A DNA stretch of 64,000 nucleotides, taken from contig OX457026.1 of NCBI GenBank assembly GCA_949752745.1, forward strand, positions 46,881,256-46,945,255, written 5' to 3'. Shown one piece after another: positions 45,896 to 57,726 of the stretch (the stretch's first letter is position 1; every line of letters begins with the position of its first letter). Position numbers and translations under genes: made by a program. The notes under the pieces were generated by a model that saw only the letters and a list, made by a program, of their open reading frames with translations, did not search any database and was not told where the DNA came from. This stretch comes from Protula sp. h YS-2021. Lineage: Eukaryota > Annelida > Polychaeta > Sabellida > Serpulidae.

Positions 45896-46072
45896 ATGTC
45901 AGGAAAAGGTGTTTTTGCAACGAAGAAATTCCTTAAGGGGGATTTTCTTTTGCAATACCGTGGCGAATACCTCAATAGTCGCCAATATCGCGACAGAGAA
46001 CGCCAATACACAATAGACGGACAGTCTGGGTCCTATATATTTGAATTTCATCATGGCGGAGAGAAACGATAG
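45896..46072 (+). CDS. SET domain N-terminal exon (copy B)
   Basis: MSGKGVFATKKFLKGDF, then LLQYRGEYLNSRQYRDRERQ, then SGSYIFEFHHGGEKR, stop. This is the KMT5-like opening of a SET domain (G-x-G-V-F-A-T…Y-x-G-E). A tttatgtcag acceptor just before GKG makes an upstream exon likely, with the true exon starting at 45,903. The next exon needs two bases carried over. The sequence here ends in TAG, with no in-phase GT that keeps the SYIFEF segment. Copies A and C diverge right after GSYIFEF, where the hAT-like element sits. Confidence 0.7.
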   Translation: MSGKGVFATKKFLKGDFLLQYRGEYLNSRQYRDRERQYTIDGQSGSYIFEFHHGGEKR

Positions 46073-46243
46073 TTCGTATTCATATGCCTCTAATTAAGTT
46101 GTTTAGTTAGGTTAGCTCTGACGACGACCAGTACCAATGTCGTTTTTTGTCCACTACCGACATATATTAGCATAAGTAGCATAATTGCAATGATATGCTT
46201 TGAACCAAAGACGCTTTTCATCTAGCAAGTAAGCAGAATTCTC

Positions 46244-46318
<75 letters not shown>

Positions 46319-47182
46319 GCATCATCACATGTGAAATGCCAATGATTACGTGCCTTTAATTGAAGTTTTATGCAGTGTGTGCGCGAGAGGGACTGTTGAA
46401 ATAAACTTGAAATAAATCAGTTATATGATTTGCACGAAATACTGCAATGTTAGATGAAAAACAAAAACAGGTGCGGGGGGGGGGGGGTCAGAATTTCACA
46501 GGGGGTCCAAATTTCATAATGCAATTCGCACCGGGATGTCCGCGGGATGGGTATGCCTCGGAAGCCATGACAGCTCTAGTAAATAGAATGGATTACTAAG
46601 ATGTACTCACCCGACAGAGTAACAAAACGTCCTGACGGAGTACACAATGTGACTGACTGATGCGTGTATGTGTTGCTTTTATGTACTGTTGCTTCAAGTT
46701 GCAACCTTGAATGGTTTTATGTCCCTCAATTTTGTCCATTTTCTTGTTTGCTAACTAAGAAGTACTTGTTGAGTTTTACTGACATGTTTGTGTTCTTTTT
46801 GTATGGATCTTATTGGACAAATTTGACGCCTACTTTGAAAAAAATTGTTACTTCGGCGAGCTATTTATGAGTAGAAAAAACCTAGCTTCGTCGTCATCCT
46901 CGCCGTGGATGCTGAAAGCTTCATATTCTCGCTGTTAAGTTTTAATGAATGCACCAACCGCTTATGTAGCTTGTTATTTATTTTAAGATTATTTTAAAAT
47001 TTATACCGAAAGTTATACGATTGCATGCAAAAATCCTTGCTGTAATGAAACTGGAGAAGACACACTTTTTTCAAGTAATAAGGTCAAATATTAAAGATAT
47101 GGCCGATACAATTCGGCAACTTTTTCAGCACCACAATATGTGCAAACGTGTTTTTAAACGATGACTTTTGCTTTTATTTCAG
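46073..47182. other. Intron between SET halves, with (ATC)n
   Basis: Contains the (ATC)n run at 46,236-46,319 and a G-run at 46,478-46,489. No exon recognised. It ends in a good acceptor, tgcttttatttcag. Confidence 0.55.
46236..46319. repeat. (ATC)n microsatellite
   Basis: About 28 near-perfect trinucleotide units. Confidence 0.95.
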
Positions 47183-48958
47183 CATTGATGGGACGTACAA
47201 CCAGTGTCCAGCACAATACTTGAATGATAGATGCGCCTCTAAGGCAAATGCAGCGGTCAAAAAGGTAGTCGTAAGAGACAAGCCCTATGTAGCGTTTTTT
47301 GCGTCGAAAGACATAAATGTGGGAGATGAAATTCGGTATGACTATGGCGTCCAAGGTCTTGAATGGCGCAAAAAGGCCAAGGCTCCCGGTGTTGAGGAAA
47401 CGAATAATGACGAGGACTGGCACTCTGACAATAACACGAGCAGTGGCGATGACTGGCACTCTGACAATGACGCGAGCAGTGGCGATGACTGGCACTCTGA
47501 CAATGACGCGAGCAGTGGCGATGACTGGCACTCTGACAATAACGCGAGCAGTGACGAAAAATCGGGCTTTGACACTGCCACGACTAACAACGAGGAGGCG
47601 CACGTGGACACATCCATGTCTACTATGGAGGGGGCGCACGTTCAAACGGCCACATCTCCTGCCGACGACATTCACCTTGACCCGGCTCCATCTCCAGTCG
47701 AGGACGTGCACAGTGACACGGCCACGCCCAATGTAGGGGTCAATGAGGTCAATCACGTCCACACGGCCATACGTCCTGCCAAGGAGGCGCACGTCGACAT
47801 GGCCTCACCCTCTGTCGAGGACGCGCACGTGGACATGACCTCACCCCCTGTAGAGAACATGCAGGTTCACACAGCCACACCCTCGGTCGAGGAGTCGATC
47901 GCCGACAAGGCCGCACCATCTGTCGAGGACGTGCACGTGGACTTGACCTCACCCCCTGTAGAGAACATGCAGGTTCACACAGCCACACCCACTGTCGAGG
48001 AGTCGATCGCCGACATGGCCGTAGCATCTGTCGAGGACGCGCACGTGGACATGACCTCACCTCCTGTAGAGAACATGCAGGTTCACACAGCCACACCCCC
48101 TGTCGAGGAGTCGATCACCGACATGGCCGTACCATCTGTCGAGGACGCGCACGTGGACATGACCTCACCTCCTGTAGAGAACATGCAGGTTCACACAGCC
48201 ACACCCCCTGTCGAGGAGTCGATGGCCGACATGGCTGTAGCATCTGTCGAGGACGCGCACGTGGACATGTCTTCACCCCCTGTAGAGAACATGCAGGTTC
48301 ACACAGCCACACCCCCTGTCGAGGAGTCGATGGCCGACATGGCTGTAGCATCTGTCGAGGACGCGCACGTGGACATGTCTTCACCCCCTGTAGAGAACAT
48401 GCAGGTTCACACAGCCACACCCCCTGTCGAGGAGTCGATGGCCGACATGGCTGTAGCATCTGTCGAGGACGTGCACGTGGGCATGTCTTCACCCCCTGTA
48501 GAGAACATGCAGGTTCACACAGCCACACCCCCTGTCGAGGAGGCGCACGTGGACACGGCCACACCCTTTGTCGAGGAGTCGATCGTCGACATGGCTTCAC
48601 CCTCTGTCGAGGACGCGCACGTGGACATGACCTCACCCCCTGTAGAGGACATGCAGGTTCACACGGCCACACCCCCTATCGAGGAGGCGCACGTGGACAC
48701 GGCCACACCCTTTGTCGAGGACGCGCACGTTGACATGACCTCACTCCTTGTAGAGGACATGCAGGCTCACACGGCCACACCCCCTATCGAGGAGGCGCAC
48801 GTGGACAAGGGTACTTCAACTGTCCGGAAGGCGTACTTTGATAATATCGTGCTCAAGACCTTTCACGGACTCAGTTCAATCACTCGTATTGGCACTGATG
48901 ATAGATTTGTCACTAGGGTTCCATCAAAGTTGATTCCAAAGCAGAGGACGCTGAAACT
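47183..48958 (+). CDS. SET domain C-terminal half plus acidic repeat region
   Basis: Starts after gcttttatttcag and ends at a consensus donor, gtgagt. Residues 1-75 complete the SET domain: IDGTYNQCPAQYLNDRC (the N-H-S motif position reads N-D-R-C), YVAFFASKDINVGDEIRYDYG with the Tyr of Y-D-Y-G. Then come four copies of a 12-residue unit (GDDWHSDNDASS), then about nine copies of a 36-residue unit (VEDAHVDMTSPP, VENMQVHTATPP, VEESMADMAVAS). Each 36-residue unit is three 12-residue variants. Strongly acidic and free of stops over 592 codons. The last 40 residues are non-repetitive and basic. Confidence 0.85.
47398..47560 (+). repeat. 36-bp coding minisatellite, four units
   Basis: Units of ggcgatgactggcactctga followed by caatgacgcgagcagt, nearly identical. 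Confidence 0.9.
47805..48815 (+). repeat. 108-bp coding minisatellite, about nine units
   Basis: Higher-order repeat built from 36-bp subunits (gtcgaggacgcgcacgtgga; gtagagaacatgcaggttca; gtcgaggagtcgatggccga). The middle units at 48,130-48,470 are almost identical, which suggests recent unequal exchange. Confidence 0.9.
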
Positions 48959-49256
48959 GTGAGTCTCCTTAAGTTGTAAAAAATTTTATGTATACAGTCC
49001 ACGTAATCTTTTCAAAGGTGCAACAAAAGGGAGCGCACATTCGGATAATGCTTTGATTGAATTTATTACTGTCTGTAGTCGTTTAGCGCTAAGGTATTAC
49101 TATAGACTCCCTGATATTTGAACTGGTATCCTTTAAGTTAGTTAACAAGGTTAAGTAACACTTGGTTAACAATTCTTACTTTACAGGAGTTTTTCAGGCT
49201 CATGAAAATCCTTTTGGAATCTTAATTAACTAGACATTCTTTTTAATTTGCTTCAG
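48959..49256. other. Intron of SET/recombinase gene
   Basis: Donor gtgagt, acceptor ttgcttcag. No repeat recognised. Confidence 0.55.
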
Positions 49257-49361
49257 GAGAGCAATGCAACAGACCATGAACGACTTATGCGGTGGAGCAC
49301 ACCTGAGCGCGACAACACATTACCGCCACCATTAAATGTTATTCCATTGCAGCCAATGAGT
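49257..49361 (+). CDS. Linker exon 3
   Basis: Acceptor aatttgcttcag, donor gtaagt. One frame reads RLMRWSTPERDNTLPPPLNV and ends in phase 1, joining exon 4 cleanly. This frame is one base off the end of the previous exon, so a small indel probably separates them. Confidence 0.55.
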
Positions 49362-49623
49362 AAGTTATGATATCAATAAACAATAAAACTTTATGCAATG
49401 GACACCTCTGGTACCTGGTAAATCTGTTTATTACATAAAGGTGTTCATAATGAGAAGTGAATTTCATCATAACAGTTAAAAATTCCGAGGAAATAGTGTT
49501 GCCTAAGTGCAGTTGTTTGCTAACGGAGATTTTACTGTAATGTAATTTATTTTTATTGTTCGTTTCTTTCATTATTTTTGTTGAAATGCTGAAACAAAGA
49601 GATTTCCCGAATGTATTTTTCAG

Positions 49624-49738
49624 GTCCAGTACTCCCTGAAGAGCCTGAAGAAAATTTGTTTATATCTGATCTGAACGCTGGGATTAAACAGCTAGGGGCC
49701 AGCTCGCATACGTTGATTGACGAGAATGACGTTCAGTG
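49624..49738 (+). CDS. Linker exon 4
   Basis: Acceptor gtatttttcag. Reads SPVLPEEPEENLFISDLNAG, then HTLIDENDVQ. A one-base excess just before the donor (cagtg|gtatct) breaks phase with exon 5. A GTCCGTCC-type repeat starts within 15 bases of the donor. Confidence 0.55.
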
Positions 49739-49750
49739 GTATCTCCCCGT

Positions 49751-50130
49751 GGCTTTTTATCCCCAGTAGAACGGAGGGATATAGTTTTGAACTTTTCGGT
49801 CTGTCCGTCCATCCGTCCGTCTTTCACGCTTCAGTCTCACGCGCCTACAGGCCACATTAATAGATGGATTCCTTTCAAATTTTGTACACGGCTTCTCTGC
49901 ACCCTTCCGCAGTGCACTAACCAAGAATTTTGGGACTTAAATTGACAAATTGGCTAATGTTTCAAAATCGGCGCTGTACTTAGAGTACTTATGGCAGTCT
50001 CAGGTCCCTACTGGTTATTGGATTGACTCATTTAAATGTTAGACACTATGTCTACCCTTCCCCCACTTTTAAATTTTGTGTAGTCAACATACAACAGCCT
50101 TACACATACCACGGGGCATACTCCTCGAGA
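49751..50130 (+). repeat. Hairpin/GTCTGTCCGTCC-type repeat, copy 12
   Basis: Sister of copy 9: agaacggagggatatagttt, ggtctgtccgtccatccgtc, tctcacgcgcctacaggcca, ending ctcctcgagacgtagtcagg. Inserted in an intron. Confidence 0.85.
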
Positions 50131-50526
50131 CGTAGTCAGGTTAATATAAATTTTAAAAATGTATGACTAAATAGTTGGACGTTTTTCAAGGCTCAGTGTA
50201 ATGTTGTCACCCATTGAGGTAAAAAGAAAAGAGGATTTTTAATTCATTTACATCTTTACAGGTAATGGTTGTATAATTTTTGTATAGATTGAATTTCCAA
50301 TTAGATAGACAAAATCTCTAGCTCATGCATATTTACACTGGTGTCATCATATACACTTTTCAGGCTTATTGACGACGCTTTTATTGTATGCAGTAATAAA
50401 GCATTTTTTATCTGCTTATAATTTTATCTGTAATTACAGCATCAATTGAAATGTGAAATATTTAAATTTACCATAGATATACTAAGCTCAATGTGTTAAA
50501 AATATGATTCGATTCTTGTGTTACAG
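50131..50526. other. Intron, nothing recognised
   Basis: AT-rich, ends in acceptor ttcttgtgttacag. Confidence 0.5.
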
Positions 50527-50610
50527 ATTCCTCACTGCAAATTGCAGTGGTAGCGGCTGATCTTCGGAGCTTGGTTAGGGGCGACACACAAGCAGAACCA
50601 CAACGTGAAG
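50527..50610 (+). CDS. Linker exon 5
   Basis: Acceptor cttgtgttacag, donor gtaagtc. Phase 1 in and out. Reads SSLQIAVVAADLRSLVRG, then DTQAEPQRE. No domain. Confidence 0.6.
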
Positions 50611-50814
50611 GTAAGTCTACTTGCATGATCTTGTACTACATTCACATACTCCGTATGGTGTTTGCATCAATGCGAGAAAAACTTAAACTATATATACACC
50701 AAATTGACGACTTTGAGAGACCAAACATGGAGATAGGGAAATAGGTGGACCAAATACGCATCCATTGTTTTTTCTTAATTTCAAAACTCAAATGTCACTT
50801 GTCAAAACTCAAAT

Positions 50815-51521
50815 GTCAAATGATACAGGCGGTGACAGGTGAACGCCCCCTCTCTTTCTGTATCTTGAAAACATTGTCTCCTTAAGGGAGCTGTCTGCCC
50901 GTTTTTCCACGTCTCCCGCGTCTTCCCGCGTCTGCTGTGGTGTTATGTGTATGTGTAAAGAGACAGAGCAAACGTGAAAGTGAGGGGAAAAAAGACAACC
51001 CGTTTGAAAGAGAGAGAGAAAGAGAAACTGGGCGAAAAAAATAGTGGCTCCTTGGTTGCGTTTGCCGTCGTGTGTTTCGATAGAGAGTAAAATTGAAAGC
51101 AAAAAAAAAAGACTGCTCGTTTGGTCATTTAGTTTGTTGCGTGTGAAGAGAGAGCTCTCAGTCAGTATGTATGACGTCATTGCTGGGTCAAAATACCTAA
51201 TAGGCGAGCTCTAACCATGTCTCTATGAGTCCTCTGCTTAAAAAACAGTTGGAGAGCTTACAGGGAGCTGTCTGCCCGTTTTTTCCACGTCTCCCGTGTC
51301 TCTCCGCGTCTGCTATGGTGTTATGTGTGTGTGTAAAGAGACAGAGCAAAAGAGAAAGTGAGGGAAAAAAAGACGACCCATTTGAAAGAGAGAGAAAGAG
51401 AAACTGGGCGAAAAAAGAGTGGCTCCTTGGTTGCGTTTGCCGTTGTGTTATGTGTAGAGAGCGAAAGAGAAAGCAAAAAAAAAAAGACTGCCCGTTCGGT
51501 CAATTAGTTAGTTGCTTGCGT

Positions 51522-51599
<78 letters not shown>

Positions 51600-51600
51600 C
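50815..51600. repeat. GA-rich composite repeat
   Basis: The segment gggagctgtctgcccgtttt, agagacagagcaaa, agtggctccttggttgcgtt is present twice (50,885-51,160 and 51,259-51,530). It ends in a (GA)n run at 51,527-51,594. Arg/Glu-rich frames through it are not genes. Confidence 0.75.
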
Positions 51601-51635
51601 TCCCTGGGGTTAAAAATAGCTTGGCTTAAGGAAAC

Positions 51636-51954
51636 ATAAGCCAATTCGCACTTTTGGCTTGTGCCGAAAAGTTTTTGCGTTTCGGCTGAATTCAGATGGG
51701 ATAAGGATATAAAGAAATGATAGGAAAAAACGGCAGAAATCAACAAAATTCCATTTTGTCAGAAATATAGTCACATGTTGGTTATTAAAAGGACTGAATA
51801 ATATGTAAAATAGTTTTTGAAAGATCATATGATGGCTTTATAAATTCAAAAGTGTGCATGTTGAAAGAAAATTAGAATTTGGATGTTATCCCCCAACATT
51901 TTCAGTCGAAACAACATCTCCACTGGAAAAATCTGAAAGTGCGAATTGGCTCAT
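51636..51954. mobile_element. MITE-M copy
   Basis: ataagccaattcgcactttt to gtgcgaattggctcat, with a short internal deletion near the right end. Confidence 0.9.
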
Positions 51955-53834
51955 TGGTTGCTCATTTTAATTGCTTTTACGGAGACCCATTAGTGATGGT
52001 GTGTGTGAAGAGAGAGAAAGCAAAACGGGATTACCCGTTTCTCCGGCTGTCCATTTGTCCGGCTGTCCATTTGCCCGGCTGCTCGTTTGTCCGGCTGTCC
52101 GTTTGTTCGGTTGCCGTAGGTGTTATGTGTGTTTGGAGAGCGAGAAACCCAAAAATTACATTGTTGTCTGCCGTAATGCATGGAGAGAGCTCTCTGTGGT
52201 TAAAATAGCCATTTTTAATTGCTTTTACTGAGATCCATTAGTGATGGCATATGCGTGTGGAGAAAGAGAGAGTTAAAAAAAATGATTGCCCGTTTGCCCC
52301 GTCTACCGTAGGTGTTATATGTACATAGAGAGAGAGTGATAGAGCAAACGTGAAAGTGAGGAAAAAAAGACAACCCGTTTGCTCGTTTGAAAGAGTGAAA
52401 GAGAAACTGGGCGAAAAAAAGAGTGGCTGCTTGCTTGGTTTACCGTTATGTGTGTTTGGAGAGCGAGAAAGCTGGCTTGAGAAAGGAAACGCTAAATGAG
52501 CCGTACGTGGTTGGTATATGTAGGTAGAGAGAGCGAAAAAATCGAACGAAAAAAGACTGCCCGTTCGGTCATTTAGGTGTGTGTGTGCCGTGGTGTGATG
52601 TGTGTGGAGAGAGAGTAACAGAGAGTGAATTCAGGTGGGATAAGGATATAAAGAAATGATAGGAAAAAAACGGCAAAAATCAACAAAATTCCATTTTGTC
52701 AGAAATATAGTCACGTGTTGGTTATTAAATCGACTGAATAATATGTAAAATAGTTTTTGAAAGATCATATGATGGCTTTATAAATTCAAAAGTGTGCATG
52801 TTGAAAGAAAATTGGAATTTTGATGTTTTCCCCTTATCATTTCTTTATAATTTATCCCCCAACATTTTCAGTCGAAACAACATCTCCACCGGAATAAGCC
52901 GAAAGTGCGAATTTGCTTATTGGTTGCTCATTTTAATTGCTTTTACGGAGACCCATTAATGATGGTGTGTGTGAAGAGAGAGAAAGCAAAAAAAGATTGC
53001 CCGTTTCTCCGGCTGTCCATTTGTCCGGCTGACCATTTGCTCGGCTGCTCGTTTGTCCGGTTGCCGTAGGTGTTATGTGTGTTTGGAGAGCGAGAAAGCA
53101 AAAAATTAGATTTGTTGTCTGCCGTAATGCATGGAGAGAGCTCTCTGTGGTTTAAAAATGGCCATTTTTAATTGCTTTTACTGAGATCCATTAGTGATGG
53201 CATATGCGTGTGGAGAAAGAGAGAGTTAAAAAAATGATTGCCCGTTTGCCCCGTCTGCCGTACGTGTTATATGTACATAGAGAGAGTGATAGAGCAAACG
53301 TGAAAGTGAGGAAAAAAAGACAACCCGTTTGCTCGTTTGAAAGAGTGAAAGAGAGACTGGGCGAAAAAAGAGTGGCTGCTTGCTTGGTTTACCGTTATGT
53401 GTGTTTGGAGAGCGAGAAAGCTGGCTTGAGAAAGGAAACGCTAAATGAGCCGTACGTGGTTGGTATATGTAGGTAGAGAGAGCGAAAAAATCGAACGAAA
53501 AAAGACTGCCCGTTCGGTCATTTAGGTGTGTGTGTGCCGTGGTGTGATGTGTGTGGAGAGAGAGAGTGACAGAGAGTGAATTCAGGTGGGATAAGGATAT
53601 AAAGAAATGATAGGAAAAAAACGGCAAAAATCAACAAAATTCCATTTTGTCAGAAATATAGTCACGTGTTGGTTATTAAATCGACTGAATAATATGTAAA
53701 ATAGTTTTTGAAAGATCATATGATGGCTTTATAAATTAAAAAGTGTGCATGTTGAAAGAAAATTAGAATTTTGATGTTTTCCCCTTATCATTTCTTTATA
53801 ATTTATCCCCCAACATTTTCAGTCGAAACAACAT
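51955..53834. repeat. Tandem duplication of about 960 bp
   Basis: 51,955-52,920 and 52,921-53,834 are near-identical. Each holds ttggttgctcattttaattg, the (c/g)ccgtttgtccggctg series, GA-rich blocks and a left-truncated MITE-M (52,627-52,920 and 53,577-53,834). The second ends abruptly at gtcgaaacaacat. Confidence 0.85.
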
Positions 53835-54920
53835 GTGTGTGTGTGCCGTGGTGTGATGTGTGTGGAGAGAGAGTGACAGAGCAAACGAGAAAGTGAGGGA
53901 AAAAAAGAGTGGCTGCTTGGTTCGCCGTGGTGTTTGTGTGTGTGTGTGTGTGTGTGTGAAGAGAGAGAAATAGTTGTTGCTTCCTCGCCTGCTTCTCAAT
54001 GTGTGCAGTGATGCGTGAAGAGAGAGCTGTCTGGGCTAAAAATAGCTTGGCTTAAGGAAACTCTGTCATTGGTTGCTTAGTTCTAATTGATTTTCCGATG
54101 GCCCAGTTGTCCGTGTTACGGTGGCATATATAGTCCGGCTGGCCATTTGTCCCGCTGCTCGTTTGAATAGCTGCCCACTATCCCTATCACGTCATTATGA
54201 CGTTCATATGACGTCCATATCACATCCATGTGACGTCACTGTTTTACTAGCCCCATGGGGCTTCTAAAACAATGACGTCACTGTTTTAGAAACCCCAATA
54301 TATATGTTTTAGAAACCCCACTTTTATCCTACTTTGCATACTGTGTATATTTTCTGCGTACTGTGTGTAACTAGGGGATTGGTGCCAGGAACTCTGGCAA
54401 CCTTTCACAAACAGAACCTCAGTGAGACGCTCTCACAACAAAGACTGATTTGTGTCAGCTGCGCAAACAGACAGGCTTAGCTCCTCCTACTCAGGATGCA
54501 TCTCTAACGTCACAGCGACTGCGCTTACTGACTGGAAGTATCACTCGCATTTTAGCCAGCAGCGAGCGCACATCGAAACAAAATAGCAGTATTCCCTTTT
54601 TAATACCGACCACCCCTCCCCCTTTTTCCACCCCTCCTTATTTGGTTAACATTACTAATAAATGTTTCACTATCATGCTAAATGTTTTATGCTAGTTGTG
54701 TGTAGACAAAAAATTATTGCTGTGTATTGTTATTCATTGATAGTGTACTGTCACTTCAGCAGCAATTATGTTTTTTACAATATATAAGAATATTACTCCC
54801 AACCGAGTTGTTTTATTCTTACTGTCTTGTCAGAGAGCTAGATGTCAATACAGTCAATTGTATCGTATGGAACTTAATATCAAATCGACGGCTTAAATAT
54901 ATATATATATACCAAACTTA
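53835..54920. other. GA/GT-rich then unassigned sequence
   Basis: 53,835-54,060 continues the GA-rich pattern. 54,187-54,290 has repeated TGACGTCA-like motifs. 54,640-54,920 is AT-rich. No exon recognised. Confidence 0.45.
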
Positions 54921-54924
54921 CTAC

Positions 54925-55435
54925 TTAGAGAGATCATAGTTTTCGGTATGGCGTTTGTGAGGTACAGGCGGTGACAGGTGGACAGTCTCTTTCTTTCTAT
55001 ATCTTGGAAACATGGTCTCCTTAAGTGTTTCTATGTAGATATATATCAAACTGACTACTTCGAAAGACCATAAATAAATAGGGGACAAAATGTGCATTGA
55101 TTATATTTACTCGTATATAACATTGAAATACGACTTTGGGAGACCATGCTCGGGATACTTTTTGGTATGGCGTTTGTGAGGTTTGTGACAGGTGGACAGT
55201 CTCCTTTTTTCTATGTCTTGGAAACATGGTCTCCTTAAGTGTTTCTATGTAGATATATATCAAAGTTACTACTTAGAAAGACATACATGAAAATTGGTAA
55301 ATAGGGAACAAAATGTGCATTGCTTATATTTACTCGTATATAACCTTGACCATACTCGGGATACTTTTCGGTATGGCGTTTGTGGGGTACAGGCGGTGGC
55401 AGGTTAACAGTCTCCCTATTTTTAGACCATACTCA
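54925..55435. repeat. Tandem repeat, about 210-218 bp, 2.4 units
   Basis: Units share tcggtatggcgtttgtgagg, tcttggaaacatggtctcct, taagtgtttctatgtagata and tttactcgtatataac. Related to the GGGAGACC family. It fills the intron before exon 6. Confidence 0.8.
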
Positions 55436-55456
55436 AAATATCCTATTCTTTTTCAG

Positions 55457-55500
55457 GAGCAAAAACGGCCAACAGTGCCAACCAAAGTGGTTCAACCACA
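55457..55500 (+). CDS. Linker exon 6
   Basis: Acceptor tattctttttcag. Joined in phase 1 it reads GAKTANSANQSG. Several phase-1 GT donors are possible, so the end is approximate. Confidence 0.45.
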
Positions 55501-55774
55501 AGAAAAGACAAAAAGAACGACTAGATTGGTTGCTATTGTACATATGCTTAATGTAGATCAGTCCAAAACTTTCCATTTCACACGAAAAGTTTTCTAGTTA
55601 TTCAACAATAATTGTGGAATATTGTAGGCATTATTAATTTTCGGAAAAAATCATACCTTGTTCATACTGAGTAAAACTTAATTGTGCAAAACTGCTTTTG
55701 ATTAGTACACACTCATGCGGAGATTCCTGCATCGTTAATCAACAACTTGTATTACGCTTTTTTACTTGCCTTAG

Positions 55775-57263
55775 AAGATTTGTTATTAATGTTTCAGAAG
55801 CCCCCAAGAGAATGCCGTTTTTGTAGCAAAGTCATAACGGGTGGTAAATTGAAACGCCACATCACGAATTTGCACAAGCGTTTGCAAGAAGTGAAATCCA
55901 ACATGCATGAGAATAAACTTGATAGCCAATTCGCAAACGAAAAGCGAATAGAAGGCATCAAGAAGAACACAATCTAAGAGTACTCAGTGAATTGTCTTTT
56001 GATCAAGCTGACCTGATGCGCGAGCGAAGAACAAATGCGATAAGACCATCCGCGCTTGTGACTAATTTACATCACGACCAGGAGTTCAAGGAAAGAATCC
56101 TCGACAAATTTCAAGAGGATGAAACGGGAATGTTGTGCAGAAGTAATAGCTTTCTGAAGGAAATGGGTTATCGCATTTTCAACAAAAAGCGCTATTCAAA
56201 ATCCAAAGCAGCCGAATGCAGGAAAAATTCGATGACCGAAATGCGGAAGCTTGCGAATCTCTTCCTGGAATACAAGAAAGTACCTGGAGCTCCTCAAAAT
56301 GCTTCCATTGAAGACATGTTCCACAAAGGTAGAGAAAACATGAACATTCTGTATGAAGCCATAAAAAGAAGGGGACAAAGTTCTTCCTCAGCTAAAACGA
56401 AGCAAGGGCTTTTGAAGAACATTAAGGCAGTGCTCAGGAGATCGGCGAAACATCTCGAAGCCATTTATGACGAAAGATCCGAAAATGACAAAGTATTAGA
56501 TGTGCAAGGGTTCAGAAGGCAATTCCATTTTCGAGATCCCGAAGTATTCGCTGAAGCGGAATACCTCGCAACCGAGCGCACTTTTGAAAGGCGAAGGTCT
56601 TATGAGCTACCATGTGACAAAATGGTCCAGCGCTTGCATACGTTTGTGAATGATCGAGTGAGTGCCATTGTGAACGACTTTGTTGTCGAAAAATATGCCT
56701 TGCTCAGGAATCTCGTCGTTTGTCGACTCACTCTGTACAACGCGCGTCGCGGTGAGGAAGGTGCGAGGATGCTGATTACGGAATAGGAGGATGCCAAAAA
56801 TAAAGTCTGGGTTAGTGATGAGGCCATAGATTCGGTTGTAGACCCAGCAGAAAAAGTCCTGGCAAATCAGTATCTATTGGCCTACTTGCATGGTAAAGGA
56901 AAAAAATTCGTTCCTATACTGATACCCAAAAATGTCGTTGGCGCATTGGACATCTTGGTCAAGTATCGCAAAGCGTACGGAATCAAAGAAAATAACAATT
57001 CCGTGTTCGCTTCAAGAGGCTCATACAATCACTGTTCTGGGTGGCATGCAATGAATCAAGTTACAAAGATGATTCCAATCACGCTAAGCGCGACTATGAA
57101 TCGTCATAGGATTTCGACGATTTATTCATCTTTGGATATGTCTCCCGCTGATGCCAAAATATACTTTAATCACTTGAGCCACTCCGATATGAGAAATACA
57201 GATGTCCGCCAGGTTTAAAAGAGACATTGGTGATGGGCCGATTTTTGCAGAGTGTTGACGAAG
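55775..57263 (+). CDS. C2H2 finger plus tyrosine-recombinase core exon, broken
   Basis: Acceptor tttttacttgccttag, donor gtaaac, phase 1 both sides. First a C2H2 finger, CRFCSKVITGGKLKRHITNLH. Then, after a one-base shift near 55,965, an N-terminal helical region (LRVLSELSFDQADLMRERR, FLKEMGYRIFN). Then the recombinase core: LYNARRGEE with the catalytic Arg codons at about 56,745-56,750, KFVPILIP, GWHAM, MNRHRISTIYSSLD with Arg-His at 57,102-57,107, and YFNHLSHS. The expected Tyr is at 57,197-57,199 but in a different frame, after an apparent small deletion (YRCPPGLKE). An in-frame TAG lies at 56,784. Arg and Tyr positions fit eukaryotic Crypton/DIRS-type enzymes. Confidence 0.75.
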
Positions 57264-57329
57264 GTAAACACTTTCGTTTTATCTTTATTGTCAAAATTTA
57301 TTTTCAAAATAGTAATGTTGTTAAAAGGT

Positions 57330-57435
57330 AAAAGTAGGCCCGGTATGGACGGCAGCGTTGCCACTTGTAGCGCGTCAGCTGCTGCTACTGCTTCAACCGG
57401 TGCTAAACCAAAGAAACCTAGGTGCAGTCTCTTAG
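57330..57435 (+). CDS. Ala/Thr linker exon
   Basis: Phase 1 in, phase 1 out (donor gtgtgt). Reads GKSRPGMDGSVATCSASAAA, then KPKKPRCSLL. Preceded by a short 66-base intron. Confidence 0.6.
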
Positions 57436-57726
57436 GTGTGTGTTTTTCCACTTATTGTATTGATTTTTTAAATTGCCTCTCAATATGCTTTACCTATTGA
57501 TTTCATAAATTAATTTATGTTTTCTTATAAGTTAAAGTGTGAATGTTGTCACTGGCATATTTGCGCAGTGATGAAACCTAACTATTCACCGGTGCTATAG
57601 GGGCACTAGGCAGTAAACACCTTGGTACTTGAGCAAATTGAAAAGCTTATTGCACAAACTAAATTACAATTAGGCTTAAATAATTCCCATGAACAGATGC
57701 AAGAACCCTGGAAAAGCCGTGTGCAG

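Noticed and set aside
47154..48672. Antisense frames of up to 212 codons opposite the SET exon
   Set aside because: They are produced by the 36-bp coding repeats. The sense strand has the SET motifs and splice sites.
51225..51746. Arg-Glu-rich and Ser-Leu-rich frames
   Set aside because: They run through (GA)n and repeated GA-rich blocks.
54361..54420. LTR-retrotransposon primer binding site (attggtgccaggaactctgg)
   Set aside because: It resembles a primer-binding site, but no paired LTRs and no gag or pol sequence are visible nearby.
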